Of a stretch of DNA of 64,000 nt, positions 52,451 through 61,626 are shown piece after piece (position 1 is the first letter of the stretch; each line of letters opens with the position of its first letter). Below the pieces are notes generated by a model. It did no database searches and had not been told where the DNA came from. It saw only the letters and a list, made by a program, of their open reading frames with translations. A program made the translations under genes and the position numbers. Where the stretch lies: positions 1 through 64,000 of the forward strand of contig JANQMU010000019.1 in NCBI GenBank assembly GCA_028279875.1, in the 5' to 3' direction. The stretch comes from Rhizobiaceae bacterium (GTDB taxonomy: Bacteria > Pseudomonadota > Alphaproteobacteria > Rhizobiales > Rhizobiaceae).

Positions 52451-54314
52451 CGGTCGTCTCCACGCGGGCCAGGATCGCGTCCTCGATTTCCCTTACCTGA
52501 AACGGCCGGCCGGTCATCTTGCTGAGGCCCTCGGCCCGGGCGCAGCCTTCGGCGCGCAGCAGATTGACCAGTTGTCCGCCATTCATCTCGGGCACCAATA
52601 TCCGTTTGAAGCCCTCCAGCAGTTCCGACTGGTTGGGCGCAAAGGGCCGGATATGGCGCAGATGCAGATGGGAGACCTTGAGGCCTCGGGCGCGCATATT
52701 GGTGACGGCGCGGGAAATCGGCCCATAGGTCGAGCCCCATCCGATCAGCGCCAAGTCACCCTCCGCTTCGCCCTGATCGGGCGCCAGCGGCGGGATCGTT
52801 TTGGCGATGCCGGCGATCTTGTCGGCGCGGATGTCGGTCATCTTCTGGTGGTTTTCGGGCTCATAGGAAATATGGCCGCTGTCAAAATCCTTTTCGATGC
52901 CGCCGATCCGGTGTTCGCAGCCGGGTGTTCCGGGGATCGCCCAGACGCGGGCCAGCGTTTCGGGATCGCGCCGATAGGGATTGAAATCCGACGCGTCCGT
53001 GTGGTTGGGCACATCGATGCGCGGCAGGGCGTCGAGATCGGGCAGCGCCCAGGGGCTCGACGCATTGGCGACGAACCCGTCGGAAAGCAGGATGACCGGC
53101 GTCATATAGGTCAGCGCGATCCTGGCGGCCTCGATCGCCATGTCAAAACATTCGGCCGGCGATCCGGCGGCCAGCACCGGCATCGGGCTTTCCCCATGGC
53201 GGCCATAGAGCGCCTGGTTGAGATCGGACTGCTCGGTCTTGGTCGGCATGCCGGTGGACGGGCCGGCCCGCTGGGTGTTGACGATCACCAGCGGCAGTTC
53301 GGCGGAGACGGCAAGGCCCATCGCTTCCTGCTTGAGCGAGATGCCGGGTCCGGAACTGGAAGTGACGCCGAGGCCACCGGCAAAGGAGACGCCGATGGCG
53401 GCGCAGATCGCGGCGATCTCGTCCTCGGCCTGGAACGTCGTGACGCCGATATCGTTCATCCGCGCCAGCGTGTGCAAAACCGGCGAGGCCGGCGTGATGG
53501 GATAGGACGCAAAGACCAGCTTGCGGTCCGACAGTTCGGCGGCGGCGGCAAGACCCCAGGCGAGCGCTTCATAGCCGGTGACGAAACGGTAGGAACCGGG
53601 CTCCATGTCGATCCGCGCCACGTCATATGCGGCGGCTTCGACTGTCTCGCCATAGGCATGGCCGGCATTGAGCGCGGCGATATTGGCGGCGGCGACATCG
53701 GGCAGCTTGGCGAATTTGCGGTTCAGCCAGTCGATCGTCGGCTGCCGGTTGCGGCCATACATCCAGTACACGAGGCCGAGCGCCCAGAAATTCTTGCAGC
53801 GCAGCGACGCCTTCTTGTTGAGGCCCATCCCGGCGACGCTTTCCATCGTCAGTTTGGAGATATCGGGCGTCATGAGCTGATAGTCGTCGAGCGACCCGTC
53901 TTCCAGCGGCGAGGCTTCGTAGCCCGCCTTGTCGAAACCGCGCTGGGTGAAGCTGCCGGCATCGATCAGCACCGTGCCACCCTTTTTGAGCATGGCGAGA
54001 TTGGTCTTCAGCGCCGCCGGGTTGAGGGCGACCAGCATGTCCGCCTCGTCGCCGATTGTCTTGATCGGCCGGCCGCCGAAATGCACCTGGAAAGCCGACA
54101 CGCCATAGGTGGTGCCGACCGGCGCGCGCACCTCGGAGGGATATTCGGGAAAGGTGCCGAGATCATTGTCCGACATGGCGCTGGCAAGGCCAAGCTGGGC
54201 GCCGATCACCTGAATGCCGTCGCCGGAATCGCCGGCAAAACGGACGACGACCGTTTCGGCGGGTTGCCGTGTGGGAAATGCGGAACTCTTGAGATGGGGA
54301 CCCATGGCCTGCAT
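52443..54314 (-). CDS. korA: 2-Oxoacid:ferredoxin oxidoreductase alpha subunit
   Basis: A 623-residue fusion of the gamma domain (VVVRFAGDSGDGIQVIGAQL near residue 25) and the alpha domain (FASYPITPASPVLHTLAR near 260), as usual for KorA of this type. It works with KorB in the cytoplasm. The start is at 54314 or the ATG at 54305. Expression probably starts in the 237-base divergent region shared with the aldehyde dehydrogenase gene. Confidence 0.92.
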   Translation of the reverse strand: MQAMGPHLKSSAFPTRQPAETVVVRFAGDSGDGIQVIGAQLGLASAMSDNDLGTFPEYPSEVRAPVGTTYGVSAFQVHFGGRPIKTIGDEADMLVALNPAALKTNLAMLKKGGTVLIDAGSFTQRGFDKAGYEASPLEDGSLDDYQLMTPDISKLTMESVAGMGLNKKASLRCKNFWALGLVYWMYGRNRQPTIDWLNRKFAKLPDVAAANIAALNAGHAYGETVEAAAYDVARIDMEPGSYRFVTGYEALAWGLAAAAELSDRKLVFASYPITPASPVLHTLARMNDIGVTTFQAEDEIAAICAAIGVSFAGGLGVTSSSGPGISLKQEAMGLAVSAELPLVIVNTQRAGPSTGMPTKTEQSDLNQALYGRHGESPMPVLAAGSPAECFDMAIEAARIALTYMTPVILLSDGFVANASSPWALPDLDALPRIDVPNHTDASDFNPYRRDPETLARVWAIPGTPGCEHRIGGIEKDFDSGHISYEPENHQKMTDIRADKIAGIAKTIPPLAPDQGEAEGDLALIGWGSTYGPISRAVTNMRARGLKVSHLHLRHIRPFAPNQSELLEGFKRILVPEMNGGQLVNLLRAEGCARAEGLSKMTGRPFQVREIEDAILARVETTDE

Positions 54315-54486
54315 CCGATGCGAATTCTGGGTGCCGTTGCGCTCTCACCCTTCGGGCGCATTTATAGCGCAGCGATATTCGTTTGTGTACTAACAATTGG
54401 CCGCATGCCGGAATTCGCGCCAAACCCCGTCTTGCCAGCAACCAATATCGCGCTTTCAAGGACAAAAACAAGGCTGCGTCAAAAAA

Positions 54487-54513
54487 CTGGACATTTGTTC
54501 AAATCTATTGTCC
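54487..54513. promoter_or_regulatory. TetR-type operator candidate upstream of the aldehyde dehydrogenase gene
   Basis: TGGACA (54487-54492) and TGTCCA (54508-54513) form an inverted repeat spanning 27 bases, about 40 bases before the dehydrogenase start. The size suits TetR proteins, and a TetR gene follows the dehydrogenase. The arms are short, so this is tentative. Confidence 0.4.
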
Positions 54514-54551
54514 AATCCATCCATGGGGCGGGCTGAGGAAGGAAATATCTG

Positions 54552-56288
54552 ATGGCGCAGATGGCAAAACTCAAGGATCCGCGATTCGATCAACTCGACC
54601 GGCTGGTCGGTGGGCTTGCGGCAAACCGGGACCGGTGGGCCCGCACCACGGCACAGGACCGCATCGCCCTGCTGTCAAAGGTCAAGGACGGCGTGATGGC
54701 GGTTGCTGCGGACTGGGCGCTGACGGCGGCCCGGGAAAAGCAGATCCCGGACGGCTCGCCGCTCGTCGGCGAAGAATGGCTGTCCGGTCCCTATGCCCTG
54801 ATGTCGGCCTGCAACCAGTTCATGCGCAGCCTTTCGGAGATCGACGGCAAGACCTATCTGAAACGCCTGCCTCTGCGCACGCTGCAGAACGGTCAGGTTG
54901 CCGCCAGTGTGGTGCCGGATTCGATCTGGGAGCGACTGCTTCTGTCCGGTATCACCGCCGAGGTTTGGATGCAGAAGGGTGTCACGGCGGCCAATCTCGC
55001 CGATCACACCGCCTCGACCTTCGATACGCCGGCGGCGCGGCGCAAGGGCAAGGTTGCGCTGGTGCTGGGCGCCGGCAATATTGCCGCGATCGCGCCGCTG
55101 GACTGTTTTCAAAAACTCCTGGTCGAACACCAGGTGACGCTTCTGAAAATGAATCCGGTCAATGAGTATCTTGCCGATTTCCTGCGGATCGCGCTGAAAC
55201 CGTTCATCGATTTCGGGGCGTTGCAGATCGTCACGGGCGACGCCGAAGTCGGCGCCTATCTGTGCGACCATCCCGGCATTGACGAGATTCACATCACCGG
55301 CGCCGAACGTTCGCATGACGCGATTGTCTGGGGCACCGGGGAGGATGGCCTCCGCAACAAGGCGGATGGCAGGCCGCGCAACAGCCGCCGCGTCACGTCG
55401 GAACTCGGCGCGGTGTGTCCGACGATCGTGGTTCCCGGGCCGTGGAGCGATGCCGACCTTGCCTTTCAGGCCGAACATATCGCCACCCAGAAGCTGCACA
55501 ATTCCGGGTTCAACTGCATCGCCTGCCAGATGCTGGTGCTACCGGATGAATGGAACGGGACCGAACCGCTGCTGGCAAAGCTTGCCGAAACGATCCGCGG
55601 CCTGGCACCGCGGCCACCCTATTATCCGGGGGCGGACAGCCGCCTGGCCGATTTCGAGAGCCACAGCGACAATGTCGTGCGGTTCGAGCGGCTGGGCGGC
55701 GATGCCTGTCTGGTGGCGCCGATGCGACGTGACGGCGATGCCTGGTTGGAAACGAACGAGGTCTTCGCACCGGCCATGGGCACGGTCCGGATCGGCGGCA
55801 GCGACCCGGAAGCCTATCTTCGCGCTGCTATCGCCTATGCCAATGAAAGGCTGCATGGCACGCTCGGCGCCAGCATCCTGATCCATCCGGCGACGATGCG
55901 AAAGATCGGCCGGAAACGGCTGGAAGCGATCATCAGCGACCTGCATTACGGGTGCATCGGCATCAATTGCTGGGCCGGCGTCGGTTTCCTGCTGGTGCAG
56001 ACGCCCTGGGGCGCCTTTCCCGGTCACACGCTCGACAATGTCCAGAGCGGCATCGGTTTCGTGCACAACAGTTTCATGTTCGACCAGCCGGAACGCACGG
56101 TCGTGAAGGCGCCGTTCAGGCCGTTTCCGCGGGGCCTGCTAAGCGGCGGGTTCAGCTTCCTGCCGCGGCCTCCCTGGTTCGTCACCAATAGAAAACAGGA
56201 TCAAATCGGCGAACTTCTGACCGTGTTTCAGTACAAGCCGGGCTGGCTGAAGCTGCCGCGTATTTTCCTCAACGCGCTTCTGGGTTAA
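54552..56288 (+). CDS. Large aldehyde dehydrogenase-superfamily protein
   Basis: A 578-residue protein of the aldehyde dehydrogenase superfamily, longer than the usual ~490. The likely nucleophile is the Cys in NSGFNCIACQ near residue 320, and RVTSELGAVCP near 280 corresponds to the general-base region. The N-terminal ~150 residues are unlike standard members. GAGGAAGG precedes the ATG. It is followed by a TetR gene 21 bases on, and substrate is unknown; a long-chain or CoA-linked aldehyde is possible. Confidence 0.7.
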   Translation: MAQMAKLKDPRFDQLDRLVGGLAANRDRWARTTAQDRIALLSKVKDGVMAVAADWALTAAREKQIPDGSPLVGEEWLSGPYALMSACNQFMRSLSEIDGKTYLKRLPLRTLQNGQVAASVVPDSIWERLLLSGITAEVWMQKGVTAANLADHTASTFDTPAARRKGKVALVLGAGNIAAIAPLDCFQKLLVEHQVTLLKMNPVNEYLADFLRIALKPFIDFGALQIVTGDAEVGAYLCDHPGIDEIHITGAERSHDAIVWGTGEDGLRNKADGRPRNSRRVTSELGAVCPTIVVPGPWSDADLAFQAEHIATQKLHNSGFNCIACQMLVLPDEWNGTEPLLAKLAETIRGLAPRPPYYPGADSRLADFESHSDNVVRFERLGGDACLVAPMRRDGDAWLETNEVFAPAMGTVRIGGSDPEAYLRAAIAYANERLHGTLGASILIHPATMRKIGRKRLEAIISDLHYGCIGINCWAGVGFLLVQTPWGAFPGHTLDNVQSGIGFVHNSFMFDQPERTVVKAPFRPFPRGLLSGGFSFLPRPPWFVTNRKQDQIGELLTVFQYKPGWLKLPRIFLNALLG

Positions 56289-56309
56289 GACAGCTGCGGA
56301 AAGGGATCG

Positions 56310-56936
56310 ATGGCAACGGCAACCAAGATCGTCAGGCTGCGGCAAGAAGCGGAACGGCGCAGCGACAAGCGAAACGGCAAGAAACGCGCCCTTGCCGAGC
56401 ACACGCTGGCGACCCTGTCGCAACTGGGTTACGCGCGCACGAGCCTGCGCGATATCGCCGAACAGTCGGGCGTGTCGGTCGGTATCCTCCACTACTATTT
56501 CGAGGACAAGACGGCGCTCATCTCCTATTGCGTCCAGCTCTACAAGGATGATTTCGTGGCGCGTCTGGATGCGGTTCTGACGGCGGCCGGTCCGCGCCGG
56601 TCAATCGCCGAAGGCTTCATCGACCGGCTGGTCGAGGCGGTTGAGGCCGACGCCGAAACGCACCGCCTGTGGTACGACATTCGCGCGCAGGCGCTGTTCG
56701 ACGAGAGTTTTCACGGTGTTGTTGCCGATCTGGAGCGGGCGATGATCGAGCTGTGCGGGCGTCTGCTGCAGCGTCTCGACATCAAGGGCGTCGCGCCGCT
56801 CGATGTCTATCTGGGCGCCGACGGGCTGTTCCGCTACCATCTGCAGCGCAAGCTGGCGGGCGATGCCACGGCGGTCGGCGACCTTCGGGAGGCCCTTGCG
56901 GCAATGCTCGAAACGTTCGGTCCGCTACGGCCCTGA
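56310..56936 (+). CDS. TetR/AcrR-family regulator
   Basis: A 208-residue regulator with helix-turn-helix LRDIAEQSGVSVGILHYYF at residues ~47-66. GGAAAGGG precedes the ATG. It follows the aldehyde dehydrogenase gene by 21 bases and probably controls it, perhaps through the inverted repeat at 54487-54513. Its last 12 bases overlap the convergent CYTH gene. Confidence 0.87.
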   Translation: MATATKIVRLRQEAERRSDKRNGKKRALAEHTLATLSQLGYARTSLRDIAEQSGVSVGILHYYFEDKTALISYCVQLYKDDFVARLDAVLTAAGPRRSIAEGFIDRLVEAVEADAETHRLWYDIRAQALFDESFHGVVADLERAMIELCGRLLQRLDIKGVAPLDVYLGADGLFRYHLQRKLAGDATAVGDLREALAAMLETFGPLRP

Positions 56937-57530
56937 CGGGCTCCCTTCGTTCAGCATCCAGCGGTAGGAGCGTCTCTCTTCCGCTTCGTCCGCCAGTCGC
57001 AGCCTTGCGGCCATGGCGTCGACATCGCGCCTGAGTGCCGGCAATTCGTCCCGGTCGTCGGTCATGACCGCCAGTTCGACAAAGGTGCCGAGCCCGGCGA
57101 CGGTGTCGAGCGTCGCGTGCAAGGTGTCGATGAAATAGATGTCGCGCTGCTTGTCGATGCGGCCGGTTTCGACAAAGCCCAGAGATTGCAGCATCGCGGC
57201 GGCCTTGTCGTGATCCGTCAGGTCCATGGCGACGCATTTGTCGGGGCCGGGGCCCTTGGAGATCCACAGGACGCGGCCGGATGGACGCATATGCCGCAGA
57301 ACCTGTGTCTGGTCGTTGGCCGCCAGCAGGCCGTCGGGAAGATCGAAGAACAGATCGGACTCTGAATTGCCGATGGTGAATGCAATCGCACCCAGTGTGT
57401 GCAGATTTGCCCTTATGCTCTCGAGTTCTTCGACGTGGAATTTCCGCTCGACCTCATAGGCGCCCTTGAAATGGTCTCCGGGGTCGACGAGCATTCCCCT
57501 CGCCGCCAGTTGTGATGCCGCTTCGGTCAA
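56925..57530 (-). CDS. CYTH-domain protein
   Basis: About 201 residues with one CYTH domain. The family motif ExExK is E26-V-E28-R-K30, with Arg/Lys strands and Glu residues (VELAVM) later. Members cleave triphosphates (thiamine triphosphate, inorganic triphosphate) or cyclise ATP (class IV cyclase). No choice is possible from the sequence. Start is TTG at 57530 with GGAG 12 bases upstream, or ATG at 57494. Confidence 0.8.
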   Translation of the reverse strand: MTEAASQLAARGMLVDPGDHFKGAYEVERKFHVEELESIRANLHTLGAIAFTIGNSESDLFFDLPDGLLAANDQTQVLRHMRPSGRVLWISKGPGPDKCVAMDLTDHDKAAAMLQSLGFVETGRIDKQRDIYFIDTLHATLDTVAGLGTFVELAVMTDDRDELPALRRDVDAMAARLRLADEAEERRSYRWMLNEGSPSGP

Positions 57531-57606
57531 AAGGCCGTGGTCTCCGGTTCACATGCGTTCGCCGAAGATACGCGGCCGCCGGCCTTTCTCAAAGCAAAAG
57601 CTGTAA

Positions 57607-57629
57607 CGGGGCGCGAATGCGGCGCCCCG
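57607..57629 (-). terminator. Terminator after the chemoreceptor gene
   Basis: An 8-bp perfect stem (CGGGGCGC 57607-57614, GCGCCCCG 57622-57629) with a 7-base loop lies 6 bases after the chemoreceptor stop, followed on the minus strand by a T-rich stretch. It probably ends that transcript. Confidence 0.6.
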
Positions 57630-57635
57630 CTGACC

Positions 57636-59942
57636 CTATCCCGCCAATCGCTGCTCGGGCGTGTCGTTGGCATGTTCGGCCGGAGAATGCGGCGCGTTCG
57701 GCTGCGCCGGATCGCCGGCGAGGCTGAACTCTCCGACCACCGCCGACAGGTTCTGGACATCATCGGCCAATTGGTGGGTCACAGCATTGGTTTCTTCGAC
57801 CATCGCGGCATTCTGCTGGGTCATCTGATCCATCTGGACCACTGCGGAGTTGACCTCCTGAATGCCGGAAAGCTGTTCGCGCGCGGCCGTGGCGATCGTG
57901 TTGATCTTGTCGTTGATATCGGTCACGTGCTGCGAAATCCCGCCCAGCGCATCACCGGTCGCCCGGACCAGCCCGACGCCATTGCCGACCTCGTCACCGG
58001 ATCTGGTGATCAACTGCTTGATTTCCGTGGCTGCCGCGGCGGACCGCTGCGCCAGTTCGCGAACCTCCTGGGCGACAACGGCGAAGCCGCGACCGGCATC
58101 GCCGGCCCGTGCGGCCTCGACACCGGCATTGAGTGCCAGCAGGTTGGTCTGGAAGGCGATCTCGTCGATCACATTGATGATGTTCGAAATCTCGGAGGAT
58201 GCCTTTTCGATTCCTTCCATCGCGGCGATGGCATCGGCGACGACTGCTGCCGACCGGTCGGCATCGGCCTTGGCGGCATCAGCGGTCGTGGCGGCTTCGG
58301 CTGCCCGTTCGGAGGTTTCCCGGACGGTGGATGTGATCTGCTCCAGCGCGGCCGACGTTTCCTCCAGCGAGGCCGCCTGCTGCTCGGTGCGGCGCGACAG
58401 GTCGTCGGCGCCGGCGCGCATTTCGCGGGCATTGCCGTCAATCGAACCGGAACTGTCATGGATCTGCGTCAGCGTCGAATTGAGTTTCTCCACCGATGCG
58501 TTGAAGTCGATGCGCAGGCGGTCGAGACTGTCCATGAAGGGCTCGTCGAGCCTTACCGACAGATCGCCTTCGGAAAGCCGCGTCAGGCCGCCGGCAAGGG
58601 CGTCGACGGCGTTCTGCATCCGGCCGGCCTCTTCCGCTTTCGCCGACTGGCGCTCGGCCTCTTCCCGATCGGCGGTGGAGCGGTTCTCCTCGGCCTCGCG
58701 CTGCAGCCGCTGCTTTTCGATCGTCGCCTCCTTGAAGACGGCGACCGAGCGGACCATGTCGCCGATTTCATCGCGGCGATCGGCATTGTCGATCTCGAAA
58801 TCGGTGCGGCCTTCGCTGAGTTCACGCATATTGGCGACCAGTGACAGGATCGGCCGGGTCAGGCTTCGCGAAAACAGCAGCGCGCCGGCAAGGGCGGCTA
58901 CGAGCAATACGAGCGAGGCGACGACGACCAACTGGCGCATCGAGGATACGACCTGGCCGGCTTCGGTCCTGTCGACCAGAGCGGCCACGACCCAGTCCGA
59001 CCCCAGAAAATCGACGCGGGCAAGCGCCACTTCGGCATTCATGTCGCGGTAATCGCTGGTTTCGCCACCGACGATCTCGCGCGAGGCCAATCCGGCGAAC
59101 AAGGCCGGATCCAGGCGGGCGGTGGACACATCATTATCTTCGGTCATGGGCGAATCGGTCAGCAGGTAGCCGTCGGCGCGCAGCAGCACCGTTTCTCCGG
59201 TTTCTCCGAGACCGGTCCTGTTGTTCATGATGGCGTCGATCCTGCCGGTCGGCAGGGCGACGATGAAGGCGCCCTTGATTTCGTCGGCGACGATGACGGG
59301 CTTGCCGATGAAGGCGGTCAGCGGCCGCTGCCCGGGTTCATAAGGCCGGTAATCGGTGAAGGCTACGCCTTCCGAATCCCCCATGGCAACCGCATCGTTG
59401 AAAATGGTGGCCAGAGGCGTGTCCCGCCAGGCGGGATCGGAGAGGTTGATCTTGAAGTCCTCGTTCTTGAGCAGCGAATAGACGACCGTGCCGTCGGCGT
59501 TGACGAGGAAGATGTCTTCAAACGCGTTTTCCTGCGAAATCTTTTCGAAGACGGGGCTGAATTTCTTGTGGTGGTTGAGGTAGACATTGGCGCCGCTGTC
59601 CCTGCCGGCCTCATATTGCTCATCGTAACTCATGGTGGTGTCGGTGACGACCGACACAAATTCCTGCTCCTTGCCCTCCTTGACCATGGTCAGACCGATG
59701 CCGAAGAGGTTGAGGGCCGCCGCGACATCCTTGGTAACGGAGATCTCCTCGACATCCTTCCTGATGCCGTCCAGGTAGGTTTCGACCTGATTGCGTCGGC
59801 CGTCGGCGATCGCCGACAGTTTTTCCTGATAGAGATTGTTGAGCGCATTGGAACTGATGAACAAGCCGCCGGCGCTGGACCCGGCGATCGAGACGACGGT
59901 GAGAAGGGCTGCTGCGAGCGGCAGTTTACGTGAAATGAGCAT
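57636..59942 (-). CDS. Methyl-accepting chemotaxis protein
   Basis: A 768-residue chemoreceptor. A first membrane segment lies near residues 8-28, then a ~270-residue periplasmic sensing domain of Cache type ([34 protein letters not shown]), a second membrane segment ([20 protein letters not shown]), HAMP, and a signalling domain with the hairpin tip motif ([20 protein letters not shown]) and [20 protein letters not shown] at 59942 (GGAAG upstream) is chosen; the open frame to 60104 is poor. Ligand unknown. Confidence 0.93.
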   Translation of the reverse strand: MLISRKLPLAAALLTVVSIAGSSAGGLFISSNALNNLYQEKLSAIADGRRNQVETYLDGIRKDVEEISVTKDVAAALNLFGIGLTMVKEGKEQEFVSVVTDTTMSYDEQYEAGRDSGANVYLNHHKKFSPVFEKISQENAFEDIFLVNADGTVVYSLLKNEDFKINLSDPAWRDTPLATIFNDAVAMGDSEGVAFTDYRPYEPGQRPLTAFIGKPVIVADEIKGAFIVALPTGRIDAIMNNRTGLGETGETVLLRADGYLLTDSPMTEDNDVSTARLDPALFAGLASREIVGGETSDYRDMNAEVALARVDFLGSDWVVAALVDRTEAGQVVSSMRQLVVVASLVLLVAALAGALLFSRSLTRPILSLVANMRELSEGRTDFEIDNADRRDEIGDMVRSVAVFKEATIEKQRLQREAEENRSTADREEAERQSAKAEEAGRMQNAVDALAGGLTRLSEGDLSVRLDEPFMDSLDRLRIDFNASVEKLNSTLTQIHDSSGSIDGNAREMRAGADDLSRRTEQQAASLEETSAALEQITSTVRETSERAAEAATTADAAKADADRSAAVVADAIAAMEGIEKASSEISNIINVIDEIAFQTNLLALNAGVEAARAGDAGRGFAVVAQEVRELAQRSAAAATEIKQLITRSGDEVGNGVGLVRATGDALGGISQHVTDINDKINTIATAAREQLSGIQEVNSAVVQMDQMTQQNAAMVEETNAVTHQLADDVQNLSAVVGEFSLAGDPAQPNAPHSPAEHANDTPEQRLAG

Positions 59943-60217
59943 GGGGGCGCTTCCGGTCATGGGGAGTAAATACATGCCCTGGGGCGGCCGGTCGGAAGCA
60001 TCATGCACATCCACACAGTCGCGCGAATGACCGGTGAGGTGGAAACTAGGGGTTAATTGCAAAAGATCGATTAACACGGTGAAATTGCACGTCGAAACCT
60101 GCAAATTTCAAAGGATCGGCTGTCGCGGCAGACGATATTCTGGCCTTCAGCAGCGCCTGAACTATCTATATCCCGGATACTCTGAGCATCGAGCCGGCCA
60201 CCAACACAGGAGAAACC

Positions 60218-60916
60218 ATGACACAACCGCTTGCACTCATTGTCGGCGTCGGCGACGGCCTTTCCGCATCGCTGGCGCGGCTGCTGCATCACGAGGGCTA
60301 TCGGCTTGCGCTGGCGGCCCGCAATGTCGGCAAAATCGACGCCCTGGCAGGGGAAACCGGCGCGCAGGCCGTCGCCTGCGACGCTGCGCGGACCGACGAC
60401 GTGAAACGGCTGTTCGCGGAACTGGACGGGCGACTTGACGTGGCCGTCTACAACCCCTCCGCCCGGCAGCGCGGGCCGCTGACCGAGCTGGAGCCGGAAG
60501 CGGTCCGCAGGGCGATCGAGGTCACGGCCTTCGGCGCGTTCCTGGTCGGCCAGGCCGCGGCGCAGAGGATGCAGGACCAGGCGGAAATCGACGGGCGGCG
60601 CGGCACGATCCTGTTCACCGGCGCATCGGCCGGGGTCAAGGGTTTTGCACAGTCGGCGCCGTTTGCGATGGGCAAATTCGCGCAGCGCGGCCTGGCCGAA
60701 TCGATGGCGCGCGAACTGCATCCGAAGGGCATCCATGTCGCCTGGATCAATATTGACGGCGCAATCCGCAATCCGGGACGCACCGAACCGGCCGACAGGC
60801 CCGATTCCATGCTCGATCCGGATGCCATTGCCGCCAATTATCTCAATCTCATCCGCCAGGACCGGTCGACCTGGTCGAACGAACTGGCGATCCGGCCCTG
60901 GGTCGAGCGGTTCTGA
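60218..60916 (+). CDS. Short-chain dehydrogenase-like protein with altered catalytic Tyr
   Basis: A 232-residue protein with the Rossmann fold. The glycine region is GVGDGLSASLA (10-20) and the NNAG-type position reads YNPSA. Ser (S137 in TGASAG) and Lys (K153) of the active site remain, but the catalytic Tyr position is F149 (FAMGK instead of YxxxK). CAGGAGAAA precedes the ATG. Activity may be lost or changed. It is alone on the plus strand. Confidence 0.8.
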   Translation: MTQPLALIVGVGDGLSASLARLLHHEGYRLALAARNVGKIDALAGETGAQAVACDAARTDDVKRLFAELDGRLDVAVYNPSARQRGPLTELEPEAVRRAIEVTAFGAFLVGQAAAQRMQDQAEIDGRRGTILFTGASAGVKGFAQSAPFAMGKFAQRGLAESMARELHPKGIHVAWINIDGAIRNPGRTEPADRPDSMLDPDAIAANYLNLIRQDRSTWSNELAIRPWVERF

Positions 60917-60928
60917 CGATTCCCCGGC

Positions 60929-61525
60929 CTATCCGCAATACAGGCAGTTCGAATAGCTGTTGCAGCCGGTGTTCGACGTTTCGTAACACAGGCAGTCGCA
61001 GTGGCTGAGATAGGGGGCTCCGGGCGGGCAGCAGACCTGTCCGTCGGTGCTGCAGAAATTGGTGATGCAATCATAGTAGCCGGCGCCATGCTGGTTCGCA
61101 CAATCACCACAGCCCGCCGCCGCCGGTCGAAATGTCGGCAAAGTAGCCATGGCGGCCGCGGCCATGCCGCGAAGGAAAAGCATCAATGTTTCGCGCCGCG
61201 ACAGTGTCAGCGGGATTGCGCTGCGCCCTTTTCCGACGGGTCGGATGGCGGCGGGCCGCATCGGTCGAACACCTTGTTTTCCGCTTTGGGCGCCGGTCAC
61301 CCGGTGCAGGCCATGGGCGATGAAATGCGCCACACAGAGCATGGTCAAACCGATAGCGGCGGCCAGGGTCAGATACCAGACCGTGATGTTCGGCGTGGTC
61401 AGGCCGGCAAGCAGCAGCAGTAACCAGGCGATGATCGCCAGCCTCAGTGCCAGTCGCATGCAGCGGGCACAGCGCCCGAATTTCGTGGAAAGGAAAGTGG
61501 ATATGTGAGAGGCAATCGCGTGCAT
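60929..61525 (-). CDS. Membrane-anchored cysteine-rich protein
   Basis: A 198-residue protein I cannot place confidently. Residues 16-25 contain a CARC pair (C19, C22), then two membrane segments (28-44, 48-68), a basic linker, a Tat-like signal (SRRETLMLFL at 109-118), and a C-terminal domain with 12 cysteines (C139 to C197) and no Trp. Six disulfides or a metal site outside the membrane are possible. GGGAGA precedes the ATG. The N-terminal part resembles DUF3624-type proteins. The ABC exporter genes lie upstream on the same strand, 101 bases away. Confidence 0.65.
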   Translation of the reverse strand: MHAIASHISTFLSTKFGRCARCMRLALRLAIIAWLLLLLAGLTTPNITVWYLTLAAAIGLTMLCVAHFIAHGLHRVTGAQSGKQGVRPMRPAAIRPVGKGRSAIPLTLSRRETLMLFLRGMAAAAMATLPTFRPAAAGCGDCANQHGAGYYDCITNFCSTDGQVCCPPGAPYLSHCDCLCYETSNTGCNSYSNCLYCG

Positions 61526-61626
61526 TGGCTCATCTCCCGAGGAGACGTTTTCGGGGTCGCCGCAATCTTCCGATACGATACCACAGTTTCGCGCCTATAG
61601 ACAGGATGCTGCCGCAAGGAATCAGT

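Noticed and set aside
52401-54536. A 711-residue open frame opposite korAB
   Set aside because: Same reason: korA and korB are clearly real on the other strand.
60052-60075. GTTAAT-N12-ATTAAC repeat between the chemoreceptor and SDR genes, resembling CtrA boxes
   Set aside because: CtrA sites need TTAA-N7-TTAA; the spacing here is 14, so only an unassigned inverted repeat remains.
60929-61525. Methylamine dehydrogenase light chain for the Cys-rich protein
   Set aside because: It has twelve cysteines but no tryptophan for the TTQ cofactor and no mau genes nearby.
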